A stretch of DNA of 64,000 nucleotides from Cylindrospermum sp. FACHB-282 (GCF_014697195.1 NZ_JACJRJ010000001.1:62001-126000), one strand, 5' to 3'. Positions 1-9,333 are shown, counted from the first letter of the stretch. Numbers and translations: made by a program. The notes: generated by a model not told the origin, from the letters alone.

Positions 1-1404
1 ACTAATTCCTATGCTTGCGGTGTGGGAGATTTGTTTATTGGGATGCCGGGAACTAGGGTGGATGGTGGGGAATTTTGGCCGAGTGCTTTAGCATCGGGTG
101 CTGTAGCGGCGATTGTCTCCTCGGATGCGATCGCTAAAAATCCTCCCACACCTGAAGCTGTTGTCATTAGTGCAAACAACATGAATACAGCTTGCGCCCA
201 GATAGCAGGGGCTTTTTACGGTTATCCAGGGCAAAAACTCAAATTGGTGGGTGTGACGGGTACAAATGGCAAAACTACCACTACTCACCTGATTGAATTT
301 CTCCTCACCAAAGCTAATTTAGCTACAGCTTTGATGGGAACTCTCTACACTCGTTGGCCTGGTTTTGAGCAAACTGCTATCCACACGACACCGTTTGCTG
401 TGGAATTGCAACAACAGCTAGGGGAAGCTGTGAATGCTGGTTGTGAGTTTGGGGTGATGGAAGTTAGTTCCCACGCTTTAGCCCAAGGCCGGGTGTTGGG
501 TTGTTCTTTTGAGGTGGGGGTGTTTAGCAATCTCACTCAAGACCATCTGGACTATCACCGGGATATGGAAGATTATTTTGCCGCTAAAGCGTTATTATTT
601 AGCCCTGATTATCTCCAAGGACGGGCGATAATTAATGCTGATGACGCTTACGGACAGCGGTTAATTGGGTCGTTGAGTTCAGAACAGGTTTGGAGTTACA
701 GCGTCAATGATGCCAATACTGATTTGTGGATGAGTGACTTGAGTTATCAGCCTCATGGTGTTAGCGGTAAACTGCATACCCCAAAGGGTGATGTGGCTTT
801 TCGGTCTCCTTTGGTCGGTCAATATAATTTAGAGAATCTTTTGGCAGCGGTAGGTGCTGTTTTACATTTAGGGCTAGATTTGGAGTTAGTAGCCTCGGTG
901 ATTCCTGAGTTTCCCGGTGTTCCTGGACGGATGGAACGGGTACAGATTAGTGAAGGGCAAGAAATCAGCGTGATTGTAGATTATGCCCATACACCAGATA
1001 GTTTGGAAAACTTGCTCAAAGCCGCACGTCCGTTTATTCCTGGTAAAATGATTTGTGTGTTTGGTTGTGGAGGCGATCGCGATCGCACCAAGCGCCCACT
1101 CATGGGAAAAATCGCCGCCGAATTAGCAGATGTGGCAGTGGTGACATCAGATAATCCCCGCACCGAAGACCCAGAAAAAATCTTGCAAGATGTGTTAGCC
1201 GGGATTCCCGCAACTATTCAACCAACAGTGATTTGCGATCGCGCGATCGCCATACGTACCGCCATTTTACAAGCTAAACCTGGTGATGGCGTATTGCTGG
1301 CTGGTAAAGGTCATGAAGACTACCAAATTCTCGGCACTGAAAAAATCCATTTTGACGACCGAGAACAGGCACGGGAAGCTTTACTCTCAAGAATCCAAGG
1401 TTAA
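1..1404 (+). CDS. murE: UDP-N-acetylmuramyl-tripeptide synthetase MurE, 5' end cut by window
   Basis: Cytoplasmic peptidoglycan ligase that adds the third stem-peptide amino acid to UDP-MurNAc-L-Ala-D-Glu using ATP. The frame is open from base 1 and starts inside the N-terminal domain (GDLFIGMPG, a typical MurE motif), so only the first few dozen residues are missing. The Mur ligase P-loop GTNGKTTTTH follows about 85 residues in. DNPR lies near the C-terminus (TSDNPRTEDP) and in this family marks meso-diaminopimelate as substrate, as expected for a cyanobacterium. HIP1-type GCGATCGC sequence overlaps the coding region near 1072 and 1240. The protein ends with EALLSRIQG. No cell-wall gene follows directly. 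Confidence 0.96.
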   Translation, partial: TNSYACGVGDLFIGMPGTRVDGGEFWPSALASGAVAAIVSSDAIAKNPPTPEAVVISANNMNTACAQIAGAFYGYPGQKLKLVGVTGTNGKTTTTHLIEFLLTKANLATALMGTLYTRWPGFEQTAIHTTPFAVELQQQLGEAVNAGCEFGVMEVSSHALAQGRVLGCSFEVGVFSNLTQDHLDYHRDMEDYFAAKALLFSPDYLQGRAIINADDAYGQRLIGSLSSEQVWSYSVNDANTDLWMSDLSYQPHGVSGKLHTPKGDVAFRSPLVGQYNLENLLAAVGAVLHLGLDLELVASVIPEFPGVPGRMERVQISEGQEISVIVDYAHTPDSLENLLKAARPFIPGKMICVFGCGGDRDRTKRPLMGKIAAELADVAVVTSDNPRTEDPEKILQDVLAGIPATIQPTVICDRAIAIRTAILQAKPGDGVLLAGKGHEDYQILGTEKIHFDDREQAREALLSRIQG

Positions 1405-1418
1405 CGCCCAAGTAGCAA

Positions 1419-1530
1419 ACTTACGCAACTATCAAATACAGGAACTGAATTTTAATTTCGTAGTCAACAATTTAGTGCTGTATTACTGAAGTACAGACGA
1501 CGAACAAATCTCTGTACCAGTTGCGTAAGT
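1419..1530. repeat. short MITE-like element with 12-bp inverted ends
   Basis: ACTTACGCAACT at 1419-1430 is matched in inverse by AGTTGCGTAAGT at 1519-1530, enclosing about 88 bp of AT-rich sequence without coding potential. The ends resemble those of the element at 47367-47519 (GGACTTAC...), so both probably belong to one family of non-autonomous elements. It sits 15 bp after murE. Confidence 0.6.
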
Positions 1531-1827
1531 CCTAAGTAGAGGCGCCAGCGGTAGGGTCTCTACAAAGAAAAAATTTAGGCACACCAGGGTAGAGAAATAT
1601 CAATAAATACATAAAGGCAAGATGAATTTATTTAAATCAAGAAAAACTTGCCACAGTCTATCTTGAATGATAAACTCCCTTAATCTCATAACTAATAATT
1701 CAATCATTTATACTTCACCTTTATTACTGTGACTGCTTGACCAATTATTTATACATCAGGGTGAAAATAGAAGATAACATTATTGCTTCCTTCATCCTTC
1801 TTTGTCTTTTCTTCTTCAACGTACAAA

Positions 1828-3246
1828 ATGAATTTTTCTCTGACTCAGGATCTATCTATTTATCATCTAGCTGTTGGTGGACAGACTCCGCTCCAATCAT
1901 TAACTCTCAATCCTGCTACTCTGCTATCTCTGGTGAGGGCACAAATTGACTTACTAATTGAGCAGCAGATTGTCGCCACTTTATGGGTAAAGCTACCACC
2001 AGGGAAAATTTGGCAATCAGAACTAGCGCGTTATCAGTCCTCAATGGGTGTTTCTGGGATTATCTATAATTGCCCAACTAGTTCAAGTGGCAGAGAAGAA
2101 GAGAAAGACAAAAAAAGTGAGGCTTGTATCCCTGTTGGTGACTCTATCAGCGTGCAGTTACTACCCAATAGCCAACTGCGACGGGAATACTTTTTAATGG
2201 TTTTATCGCCCCAGTTTTGCAGTTTAATTTTGGCTGAACGTCCGCTTAATAGAGCTAAAAATAACATCTTGTTCAGAAAAAATATTCATAAAAATCTCCC
2301 ATTATTAGCGATAAATACTGTTGAAGGAACCATCATTCAGCAGGTGTTAGCAGGTATTAAACAAGCCCAGGCTCCAGAATCATCCCCAATTGTACCTGCT
2401 GATTTTATTTGCCCCAGTGTACCCGAACCAACACTGATGAACCAGTTGTTAATCAAACAACTCCAACGACAGGAAGAAATGAATCGGCAAATCATGGCTA
2501 GGCGCGTTGCCAAATTGCAGCAGCGAAATCAAACCCTAGAGAACAAAGAGCACCTTAAGGATGAATACTTAATTAATGTCTGTCAGGAGTTGCGAACACC
2601 CCTAACCCACATGAAAACCGCCTTATCGCTGTTAAATTCCCCTAATCTAAAACCAATCCAGCGACAACGTTATTTACAGATGTTAAATAACCAGTGCGAT
2701 CGCCAAAATTCCCTAATCACTGGACTGTTGGATCTACTCGATCTAGAACGCAATATAGATGAGAGCAAATTAGAGTCCATACGCCTCTGTGACGTTGTGC
2801 CTGGGGTAGTCAGTACCTACCAACCCGTAGCCCACGAAAAAGGCATCATGCTAGCTTACACCGTCCCCACTCAACTGCCAGCTATTTGGTGCGTGAGTGG
2901 TGGACTGAGGCAGATTGTCATTAATTTGCTGCATAACAGCATGAAGTTTACCCCCAACGGTGGGCAAGTGTGGGTGCGTGCGCGTCTTCAAGGCAATCAT
3001 GTGCAATTAGAATTCCGCGACACAGGTATTGGTATTGCCGAAAATGAAATTCCCAAAATCTTTGACCGCTTTTATCGTGTGCGTACAGGATTAACTGAAG
3101 ACTCTAGCGGCGCTGGCTTAGGGTTAACAATCGTAGAAAAACTGCTGAGGCGTAGCGGTGGTTATATTTCTGTTAAAAGTAAGCTCTATGAAGGTTCTAC
3201 CTTTACAGTACACTTAGCGACTGTCGGCGAAAAGCCAGGAAGATGA
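1828..3246 (+). CDS. Histidine-kinase-like protein with Gln in place of the phospho-acceptor His
   Basis: The first ~230 residues form a soluble sensory region with a hydrophobic core motif (FLMVLSPQFCSLILAERP) that may be a divergent DICT-like domain. A coiled coil follows (QLQRQEEMNRQIMARR region), then a HisKA dimerisation helix and a HATPase domain. The ATP domain is complete: N-box (LLHNSMKFTPNGG), DTGIGI near residue 398, an F-box (FDRFYRV) and GAGLGLTIV. The H-box reads CQELRTPLT: codon 253 is CAG (Gln) where His is expected, so autophosphorylation at the usual site is impossible. The start was placed at ATG 1828 rather than an upstream non-ATG codon at 1783. No membrane segment is seen. 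The next gene is convergent, 44 bp away, and has the opposite defect. Partner and signal are unknown. Confidence 0.85.
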   Translation: MNFSLTQDLSIYHLAVGGQTPLQSLTLNPATLLSLVRAQIDLLIEQQIVATLWVKLPPGKIWQSELARYQSSMGVSGIIYNCPTSSSGREEEKDKKSEACIPVGDSISVQLLPNSQLRREYFLMVLSPQFCSLILAERPLNRAKNNILFRKNIHKNLPLLAINTVEGTIIQQVLAGIKQAQAPESSPIVPADFICPSVPEPTLMNQLLIKQLQRQEEMNRQIMARRVAKLQQRNQTLENKEHLKDEYLINVCQELRTPLTHMKTALSLLNSPNLKPIQRQRYLQMLNNQCDRQNSLITGLLDLLDLERNIDESKLESIRLCDVVPGVVSTYQPVAHEKGIMLAYTVPTQLPAIWCVSGGLRQIVINLLHNSMKFTPNGGQVWVRARLQGNHVQLEFRDTGIGIAENEIPKIFDRFYRVRTGLTEDSSGAGLGLTIVEKLLRRSGGYISVKSKLYEGSTFTVHLATVGEKPGR

Positions 3247-3290
3247 ACCACCCCAGATAGTTCAAAAGTCTAGATGGTGAAACCTTTAAA

Positions 3291-4739
3291 TTATGAATTA
3301 TGAAGCCCTAACTTATGTTTACTACTAACCTCTAAAGGCAGGAAAATTGTTAACACTTCCCCATAGTGCGGACGCTGGCGCACAATCAGCTTGCCACCAA
3401 TAGCCTGAAACAAATGCTTTGTTGCAGCAATATTTAAACTAATCGTTCCCGTTTCCGGTTGAAACATTAGCAGTTGACCAAGGGCCTTGCGAATTGGTGG
3501 CGTTGCAGGTGTAGCAGCAATACTTGCATCTTTGCATTGGAATTGGGGCGATAATTGTAACTTTAGTTGGTCTCCAGCGGGGATGACATGGACTTGAATA
3601 TGGCCCCCTGGGGGTAAGCTGCGAGTGAAATTCTCCATCAAACCCGTAAGTACCTGATCTAGCATAGTGGGATTACTTACCACCGTTGGTAGTTGCTGCG
3701 GTAACACCACATCCAAAGTTATGTTTCGTCGCTTCGCCGCTTGTTGCCAACGAGGAATACTTTGTTGCAAGACTTGATCTAGAGACATCGGCGTTAGTTG
3801 AGTGCTGGAAAATCGCACCGAGGAACAAGTTTCTAGTTCTGCTGCCTTAAACAGCAACTCCATCCGGTCAATTTGCTCAGTACACTCGTGGTCAATAACT
3901 TCTAAACGATTAATCACATTAGTTGGCAAATCCCGCCGCTTCAGCAGTAAGCGAGTCATCGTCCGAATAGTTGTCAGTGGAGTGCGGACTTCGTGAGCAA
4001 AGGCTTGCAATAACTCCACATCAGGACGGGGAGGGGAAGAGAGGGAGATGGGGGTCTGGGGGTCTGGGGAGATAGCGGGACTAGATACCACCGTATCCGC
4101 TTCTGGCTCTGTTAATTCCTGAAGTAGCAACCGACTAAACTGAATTATCGTGTGGTAATCTGGGGCGGTTGGAGAATACTTTTGTACCAATACATCTAAA
4201 TCAGCAAAAAATTCTGGATTAGTCAGTATTACCCTAGCTCCTAGCGCTCGCCATGCCTGCTGGACTACCCCTGGCTCAAAGGAAAATGAAAACTCTTTTT
4301 TACCATTCTTGTGTTCTGCCAAAACCAGCACTAATCTAAATTTATCAGTGAACACCAAGCAAAACTGCTCCGAACCTAGAGGATCGGTAGGTAGCAATGG
4401 TAATATCGATTCTTCGGAAGCAATTTTATCTACCGTCACAGCAACAGGCGGCATTTGAAATGGCATCAGTGCCAAGGGGTTAAAGGGTTTTGCCGTAAAA
4501 GTTACCCTTTGTAAGTTTTGAGTCAGTTTTGGTTGACTAAATAGCGGTGCTGGTGCAGCTAAAACCAAGCCTTGGATAGTGTCAGGTGAAGCCTTTTCTA
4601 AAGTGTTGAGTAGCAAATGTTCTGTCGCTGCTAGGCTGACGCGCCATTGCTGCTCGGCTTTGGCAGATCCACATTCAGCTACCCTTGATTGACTTTCGGC
4701 TAAAACTTCGCTCAGACTCGGCAAGATCCATTCGTACAC
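3291..4739 (-). CDS. Histidine-kinase-like protein with intact H-box and degenerate ATP-binding domain
   Basis: 482 residues, same overall build as the convergent neighbour. A soluble N-terminal sensory region includes FCLVFTDKFRLVLVLAEHK, possibly DICT-like. The H-box AHEVRTPLT has His249. The C-terminal domain keeps a recognisable N-box region (GLMENFTRSLPPGG) and the final IGGKL...GEVLTIFLPL strand pattern. It lacks the DxGxG box (QLSPQFQCKD at that place) and the GxGLGL box (GTISLNI). It therefore has a phospho-acceptor but probably cannot bind ATP normally. The linker before the H-box is encoded by a low-complexity G-rich tract at about 4024-4078, giving a Ser/Pro-rich stretch. No transmembrane helices are seen. 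It may be trans-phosphorylated by a partner kinase. Confidence 0.82.
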   Translation of the reverse strand: MYEWILPSLSEVLAESQSRVAECGSAKAEQQWRVSLAATEHLLLNTLEKASPDTIQGLVLAAPAPLFSQPKLTQNLQRVTFTAKPFNPLALMPFQMPPVAVTVDKIASEESILPLLPTDPLGSEQFCLVFTDKFRLVLVLAEHKNGKKEFSFSFEPGVVQQAWRALGARVILTNPEFFADLDVLVQKYSPTAPDYHTIIQFSRLLLQELTEPEADTVVSSPAISPDPQTPISLSSPPRPDVELLQAFAHEVRTPLTTIRTMTRLLLKRRDLPTNVINRLEVIDHECTEQIDRMELLFKAAELETCSSVRFSSTQLTPMSLDQVLQQSIPRWQQAAKRRNITLDVVLPQQLPTVVSNPTMLDQVLTGLMENFTRSLPPGGHIQVHVIPAGDQLKLQLSPQFQCKDASIAATPATPPIRKALGQLLMFQPETGTISLNIAATKHLFQAIGGKLIVRQRPHYGEVLTIFLPLEVSSKHKLGLHNS

Positions 4740-5240
4740 AGGTTTTCACCCCTTGATTCAAGAGCTTCTAACAGCAGCTAGGCATTGCATCGTATACTTA
4801 CGAGGTTATAGTGATTTGTGTATTCACGACAGTGGTATAACCGAACAATTGAGGCGCAATTTCCCCTGTTTTCTTCATCAGTCCTTAGTCATTCGTTGTA
4901 AATGTCATGAAATTTTGAGCAGGGAGCGCTAAATGTCCTCAAATCTGATAGCATCAAATGACCGCTGTGGAGCGGCAGCATCTACCCTTGGCAAAGCCAC
5001 TGGGTTTTTACCTCTTCATTTGTAGAGAGCCAAACGCTCTACAAACAGAGCTACTACCTTTATTTAGTCGGCATAAAAACTAAATTGGCGCTTCGTATTA
5101 AGTTATCCCAGTTTGAAGTTTCAGCAATCTAGGCGTTTAGCTTCAGCTACTTTTTCCCCTTTAATTGTTTTTTAAGATTTGCTCCTCAGCATCACACACC
5201 GGTCAATTAATCGCTTCACGTACTCAAGTCGGAGATAAAA
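4740..5240. other. Intergenic region between divergent genes, with one hairpin
   Basis: 501 bp between the minus-strand kinase-like gene and the plus-strand lipoprotein gene, so it should hold both promoters. A 9-bp inverted repeat, TTTGTAGAG at 5019-5027 and CTCTACAAA at 5037-5045, forms a hairpin without a T-run. No open frame with coding character was recognised. Confidence 0.5.
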
Positions 5241-5744
5241 ATGAAAAAGCTTATTCCTTTTCTAATCAGCGGCGTTCTGGTAGCTGGTGTTTTTGGTTGC
5301 CAAGAAGCTCCTAAAACTAGTTCCGAAAATTCTAGCACTACCAATGAATCTGCCCAAGCACCAGTAAAACAGGCATCTCAGACAACGGAAACTACTGCTA
5401 AAGATGCTACTGAAAAGACCAAACCAGCAGATGCTACTACTGCTAAAGATGCTACTGAAAAGACCAAAATAGCAGATGCTACTACTGCTAAAGGTGCTAC
5501 TGAAAAGACCAAACCAGTAGTCACAGCAGGATCTGACAATGTCAAAACCTTAGCTTTGGACAAGTTAAAGGAAAAGTTACCCGGCAGTAATTTAGTAGTG
5601 GAAAGTAAAGAAGGTGTTGTTACTGTTACTGGCACAGTGCCCGCTGAAGCGGATTTGAAGAAAATTGAACCCATCGTTAAGCAACTAAATGGTGTTAAGA
5701 GTGTGAAGGTAGAAGCAAAAGTGGCAACTGATAAAAAGCCATAG
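5241..5744 (+). CDS. BON-domain lipoprotein with internal 15-residue repeats
   Basis: 167 residues. The signal peptide MKKLIPFLISGVLVAGVFGC ends in a lipobox with Cys20, so the mature protein is probably lipid-anchored. A low-complexity Thr/Ala/Lys region follows with three near-identical copies of TTAKDATEKTKPADA, encoded by a 45-bp DNA tandem repeat (about 5396-5520). The C-terminal ~70 residues (DKLKEKLPGSNLVVESKEG, then VTVTGTVPAEADLKKIEP and GVKSVKVEAKV) match the BON fold, a small alpha/beta domain linked to membrane or cell-envelope binding. A strong terminator follows at 5796. The repeats probably act as a flexible spacer. No specific role can be assigned. Confidence 0.85.
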   Translation: MKKLIPFLISGVLVAGVFGCQEAPKTSSENSSTTNESAQAPVKQASQTTETTAKDATEKTKPADATTAKDATEKTKIADATTAKGATEKTKPVVTAGSDNVKTLALDKLKEKLPGSNLVVESKEGVVTVTGTVPAEADLKKIEPIVKQLNGVKSVKVEAKVATDKKP

Positions 5745-5795
5745 AACTTAGAGTAGTTTGCAGTTGCATGGACTAGTTACTGGCAATTGAAACTA

Positions 5796-5833
5796 CTGTA
5801 GAGACGATATTAATCGTCTCTACAGATTTTTTT
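5796..5833 (+). terminator. Rho-independent terminator after the BON lipoprotein gene
   Basis: CTGTAGAGACGAT (5796-5808) pairs with the inverse copy ending at 5825, leaving a short AT loop, followed by a run of seven T. It lies 51 bp after the stop codon. Confidence 0.88.
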
Positions 5834-5929
5834 AATTATAATATTTAAGATCGGCTAATTACTTACGGTCTGCTTAGTTTTGTTACTAATTGTTTTATCC
5901 AACTTTTCAGACTGCTTTCATGGTTTTTA

Positions 5930-5949
5930 GATGCGTCCCCTGACGCATC
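5930..5949. repeat. Palindromic GATGCGTC repeat
   Basis: GATGCGTC at 5930-5937 and GACGCATC at 5942-5949 form an 8-bp stem. The same core (GATGCGTTCCCTAACGCATC) occurs near 47450, and a TGCGTTCCCTAACGCA version occurs several times at 48840-49520, so this is a dispersed palindrome family in this genome. Apart from this and the terminator at 5796, the 424 bp between 5745 and 6168 show nothing else recognisable. Confidence 0.6.
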
Positions 5950-6168
5950 CTACGTAGCTTGCTTCTTGCCGAATTAGGGGTTATGGTAGCAATGGAACAG
6001 GAATGTACGTTAATCCCTACAAATAAAACTGGTGAGATGTAAAGAATAGTTGCTGTATATGGTTCTTGTGTAATCCATAGGGATAATTTTTGTATTTTGA
6101 ATAGCCGAAAAAGTTTGGTGAATTCAAGAGTTTCTCTATCGTATTTGCCTACTTTACATAACACTAAA

Positions 6169-7074
6169 ATGTATAAAAATATTGCTGCTGCTCTTTTCGC
6201 CTTAACGTTACCAGTACTCATGCCTCAGATGGCATACTCTGAGACTGTGATGCAAAAAGTTGCCCGGACAGGGGTGCTAAAGGCTGGTACAAGTAAAGAT
6301 GCCTTACCTTTTGCCTACGCTGACAGTCAGGGTAAATTAACTGGTTATTCTGTAGATATGCTGGGTATTATTCAACAGCAATTAGAAAAAGAACTGGGTA
6401 GAAAAATTCAACTTAAATTAGTCGGACTTTCTCCAGCAGAGCGAATTCCTAATATAGTCAACCGACAAGTTGATATTGTTTGTGATGCTAGTAGTTTCAC
6501 TTGGGAACGGGACAAAAAAGTTGATTTTTCTGTCAGTTATGGGGTTACTGGTACTCAAATATTAATCAAGAAGGGAAGTAATTTAGGTGCTCCTGAGTCT
6601 CTAATTGGTAAGCGTGTGGGTGTGCTGGCCCAAACAACCAATGAGCAAGCAATCAAGCAAGTACAACCTCAAGCTAAACTGGTGTATTTGAAGACGAGGG
6701 CAGAGGGATATACTGCTTTACAACAGGGTAAAATTGATGCTTTTGCCTCTGATAGCATTCTGTTAGAGGGATGGTTGCAAACAGCGAAAAGTCCAGATGA
6801 TTTTGCGATTGCACCCCCGCGCCCTTATTCACGAGAGGGAATTGCTTGTATGGTACCGGAAAATAACTCAAAATTCCTCGACTCGGTGAATTATTCTCTA
6901 GTCAAGTTTATGCAAGGATTTGTCAACGGGAAGCCAAAATATGCTGCTATTTTTGACCGTTGGTTTGGTTCCCAAGGTGCTGTGTATCTGAATCGGGATT
7001 TACGCGATTTAACGGTGGAAACGATGCAACTGATGATCGAATTGCGCGAGGAGATTCCCCAAGGTGATTTGTAG
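6169..7074 (+). CDS. Periplasmic amino-acid-type ABC transporter substrate-binding protein
   Basis: 301 residues from ATG 6169. A Sec signal peptide (hydrophobic core AALFALTLPVLMPQ, cleavage probably after AYS) precedes a bacterial extracellular solute-binding family 3 domain: VLKAGTSKDALPFAYADSQG, then GYSVDMLGIIQQQL and VDIVCDASSFTWERDKKVDFS. Family members bind polar amino acids or similar small ligands for an ABC importer. The longer frame from 6097 adds 24 residues before the signal peptide and is unlikely. No permease or ATPase gene is adjacent, so it is an orphan receptor here. It ends 7 bp from the convergent acsF-type gene. Ligand unknown. Confidence 0.87.
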   Translation: MYKNIAAALFALTLPVLMPQMAYSETVMQKVARTGVLKAGTSKDALPFAYADSQGKLTGYSVDMLGIIQQQLEKELGRKIQLKLVGLSPAERIPNIVNRQVDIVCDASSFTWERDKKVDFSVSYGVTGTQILIKKGSNLGAPESLIGKRVGVLAQTTNEQAIKQVQPQAKLVYLKTRAEGYTALQQGKIDAFASDSILLEGWLQTAKSPDDFAIAPPRPYSREGIACMVPENNSKFLDSVNYSLVKFMQGFVNGKPKYAAIFDRWFGSQGAVYLNRDLRDLTVETMQLMIELREEIPQGDL

Positions 7075-7081
7075 GTTTTAT

Positions 7082-8158
7082 TTAACGCACTGTTTCGCGG
7101 ATTGATTCAGCATCAATGGGTTTCATGAGGTAAACCTTTAACATTTGCCAGATGATTCCCATAACTAGGGGGATTTTTTGGAAAAATTTGACAATCTTGG
7201 GGCGATCGCTATTTTTCAAGGCTATCAGTTTGAGGTTATTCTCAGAACACTGCTCTAACCGCCAGAAAAATTCCGGGTGATCTGTATTTAAGATCAGGGG
7301 AAATGCTCTGGCCGCTGTTTTATTCGTCTCTGCAATCACTTGATTATTGTATTTGCGGGGATGAATACCAATGGCTTCATAAAAATCAGCCCGTTCAAAA
7401 ACTGTCATGGTGTGGGTAGCGAACACCGTCAGCAAAAAGAACCGCACCCATAAACGCGATCGCCAATTGTTCCATAACCGCGGTTGCGATCGCAAAAGTG
7501 CTTTAAAGAAATCCCCGTGTCGATTCTCATCCTGACACCAACTCTCAAACTTCCGGAACAGGGGATACACTTGGTACTCTGGATGCGCTTGCATATGGCG
7601 GAACACCAAAATATAGCGCCAGTAACCAATTTTCTCTGATAGGTAAACCGTGTAAATAATCCACTCTGGGGGGAAGAATGTATAAGTACGGCTTTTAGTT
7701 AAATAGCTTAAGTCTAGGGAGAGGTTAAAATCTGCCATTGACTTATTCAAAAATCCTGCATGGCGTGCTTCATCCCGTGCCAAAAAATTAAAGGCATCAG
7801 ACAAAAGCGGGTTGCTATCCTTCAGTCTGCGAGACAACTCTTTAAACAGCAGAAACCCAGAAAACTCTGAAGTACAAGAACGTTCTAAAAAGTCAATAAA
7901 AGCACGGCGCTTTTCCCCCTGAATATGATCCCAAGACTGCTTAAATTCCTCATCACGCACGAAGTGATGACGGTTATAATCAGCCCTGAGTTCTTCAACC
8001 ACTGCCCGCAACTCAGCTTCATGAGCCGAGAAATCCATTTTGGCTACAGCATCAAAGTCCGTAGTATAAAACCGGGGCGTTAACAATGTTTCCTGAACAG
8101 GTGCTTTAATACCCGACTTCAGTAACTCCGCCTGGGGGGTTTCCAGAGACTTAATCAT
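7082..8158 (-). CDS. acsF: Mg-protoporphyrin IX monomethyl ester oxidative cyclase (AcsF/ChlA type)
   Basis: 358 residues, full length for the family. This di-iron enzyme forms the fifth ring of chlorophyll from Mg-protoporphyrin IX monomethyl ester using O2. The ferritin-like iron-binding motif is visible in NFLARDEARHAGFLNKSM and in the Glu/His motif WCQDENRHGDFF. Cyanobacteria often have two copies, and the one next to heme oxygenase and hemN genes is usually the low-oxygen-induced form (ChlAII in Synechocystis). The arrangement here, divergent from a heme oxygenase and hemN, suggests this is that form, but the sequence alone does not prove it. The 458-bp gap upstream should hold both promoters. 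Confidence 0.93.
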   Translation of the reverse strand: MIKSLETPQAELLKSGIKAPVQETLLTPRFYTTDFDAVAKMDFSAHEAELRAVVEELRADYNRHHFVRDEEFKQSWDHIQGEKRRAFIDFLERSCTSEFSGFLLFKELSRRLKDSNPLLSDAFNFLARDEARHAGFLNKSMADFNLSLDLSYLTKSRTYTFFPPEWIIYTVYLSEKIGYWRYILVFRHMQAHPEYQVYPLFRKFESWCQDENRHGDFFKALLRSQPRLWNNWRSRLWVRFFLLTVFATHTMTVFERADFYEAIGIHPRKYNNQVIAETNKTAARAFPLILNTDHPEFFWRLEQCSENNLKLIALKNSDRPKIVKFFQKIPLVMGIIWQMLKVYLMKPIDAESIRETVR

Positions 8159-8616
8159 GAGACTCCTTTTACTATTTTATCTATATAAAGGTTATATAAA
8201 CATAAATAGTTATTATTAGTCATCAGTTAAATTATTGAAAAATAACTGGCGCTAGATAACCTGTTAGACAGCCCTGTAAGCACAGTTTAAATACCTATTT
8301 AAAATCAGTTTTAGTCCCACTGAAGGAGCTTCTCAGTACAAGTCTGCATTCAAAGGTAATGAATTTAAATTAATTGAAATTCTCGGTAAAAATCTAAAGA
8401 AATATTAATACCTTGATAGCTATACAAAGAAATAATAGTTAAATAATTTAGGGAGAAATGAAAATAGTTAGGATTTACATCAGCAATTGTACTTGCTAGA
8501 TCAAGAGGTGTAGATCCTCGATAAACCTAGAATAGTGATCTTTTAACTCTAACTGGCAGACATCCTGAGTCGGTGACTGTCTGGAAACCTGGCCCTGGAA
8601 AAAGAAGGAAACAATA
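8159..8616. promoter_or_regulatory. Shared divergent promoter region of acsF and heme oxygenase genes
   Basis: 458 bp of AT-rich sequence between two divergent tetrapyrrole genes, so control of both is expected here. An AAGAAGGAAAC sequence just before ATG 8617 is the ribosome site of the oxygenase. In Synechocystis the equivalent genes are controlled by the MarR-type regulator ChlR; no such gene lies in this window and I could not pick out a defined operator. Confidence 0.45.
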
Positions 8617-9333
8617 ATGAGTAGTAATCTAGCCATCAAACTGCGCTCTGGCACTCAACAAGCTCATACAGAGGCAGAAAATGTGGGATTCATGAAATGT
8701 TTTCTCAAAGGAGTTGTAGATAGAGACTGCTTCGCTAAATTTTTGGCAAATTTGTATTATATCTACAGCGAACTAGAAGCAGCAATTGAGAGGCACCGAG
8801 AGCATCCTGTAATGAGTCAGGCTTATTTTCCTGAACTTAACCGCCAAAGCTCTTTAGAGCAAGATATGGTATTCTATTATGGAAATGACTGGCAAAGGCA
8901 AATCACACCCTCACCCGCTGCCCAAGCCTACATTAACCGGATTCGGGAAATTTCTGCTAATGACCCTCTGTTGTTGCTAGGTCATAGTTATACCCGCTAC
9001 ATGGGCGACCTCTCAGGGGGTCAGATGTTACAAAAAATTGCTCAATCAGCCCTGAAGTTATCTGGCTACGAAGGTACATCCTTTTACAATTTTGAGCAAA
9101 TTCCTGATAAAAAGGCATTTAAGGACAATTATCGTCAAGTATTGAACGCCATGCCTATCGATGATGCGATCGCTAAATGGATTGTAGCAGAAGCAAACAA
9201 TGCCTTCCTGTTTAATTGGCAGATGGCTCAGGAATTAGAGGGCTATTTAATCAAGTCCCTTGGTCAAGTTTTATTTGATAGCTTAACTCGCCCCTATAAC
9301 CCTGGTAGCACGGAAGTAACTGCTGCTAATTAA
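8617..9333 (+). CDS. ho: Heme oxygenase (biliverdin-forming)
   Basis: 238 residues, the usual length for cyanobacterial HO. It opens heme to biliverdin IX-alpha with ferredoxin and O2, supplying bilins for phycobiliproteins and phytochromes. His17 (SGTQQAHTEAE) is the proximal heme ligand of the family, and the distal helix motif GHSYTRYMGDLSGGQ is intact. The location next to an AcsF-type gene and hemN matches the low-oxygen chlAII-ho2-hemN group of other cyanobacteria, so this is more likely the HO2-type paralogue. A strong terminator-like hairpin lies downstream at 9754. Confidence 0.95.
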   Translation: MSSNLAIKLRSGTQQAHTEAENVGFMKCFLKGVVDRDCFAKFLANLYYIYSELEAAIERHREHPVMSQAYFPELNRQSSLEQDMVFYYGNDWQRQITPSPAAQAYINRIREISANDPLLLLGHSYTRYMGDLSGGQMLQKIAQSALKLSGYEGTSFYNFEQIPDKKAFKDNYRQVLNAMPIDDAIAKWIVAEANNAFLFNWQMAQELEGYLIKSLGQVLFDSLTRPYNPGSTEVTAAN

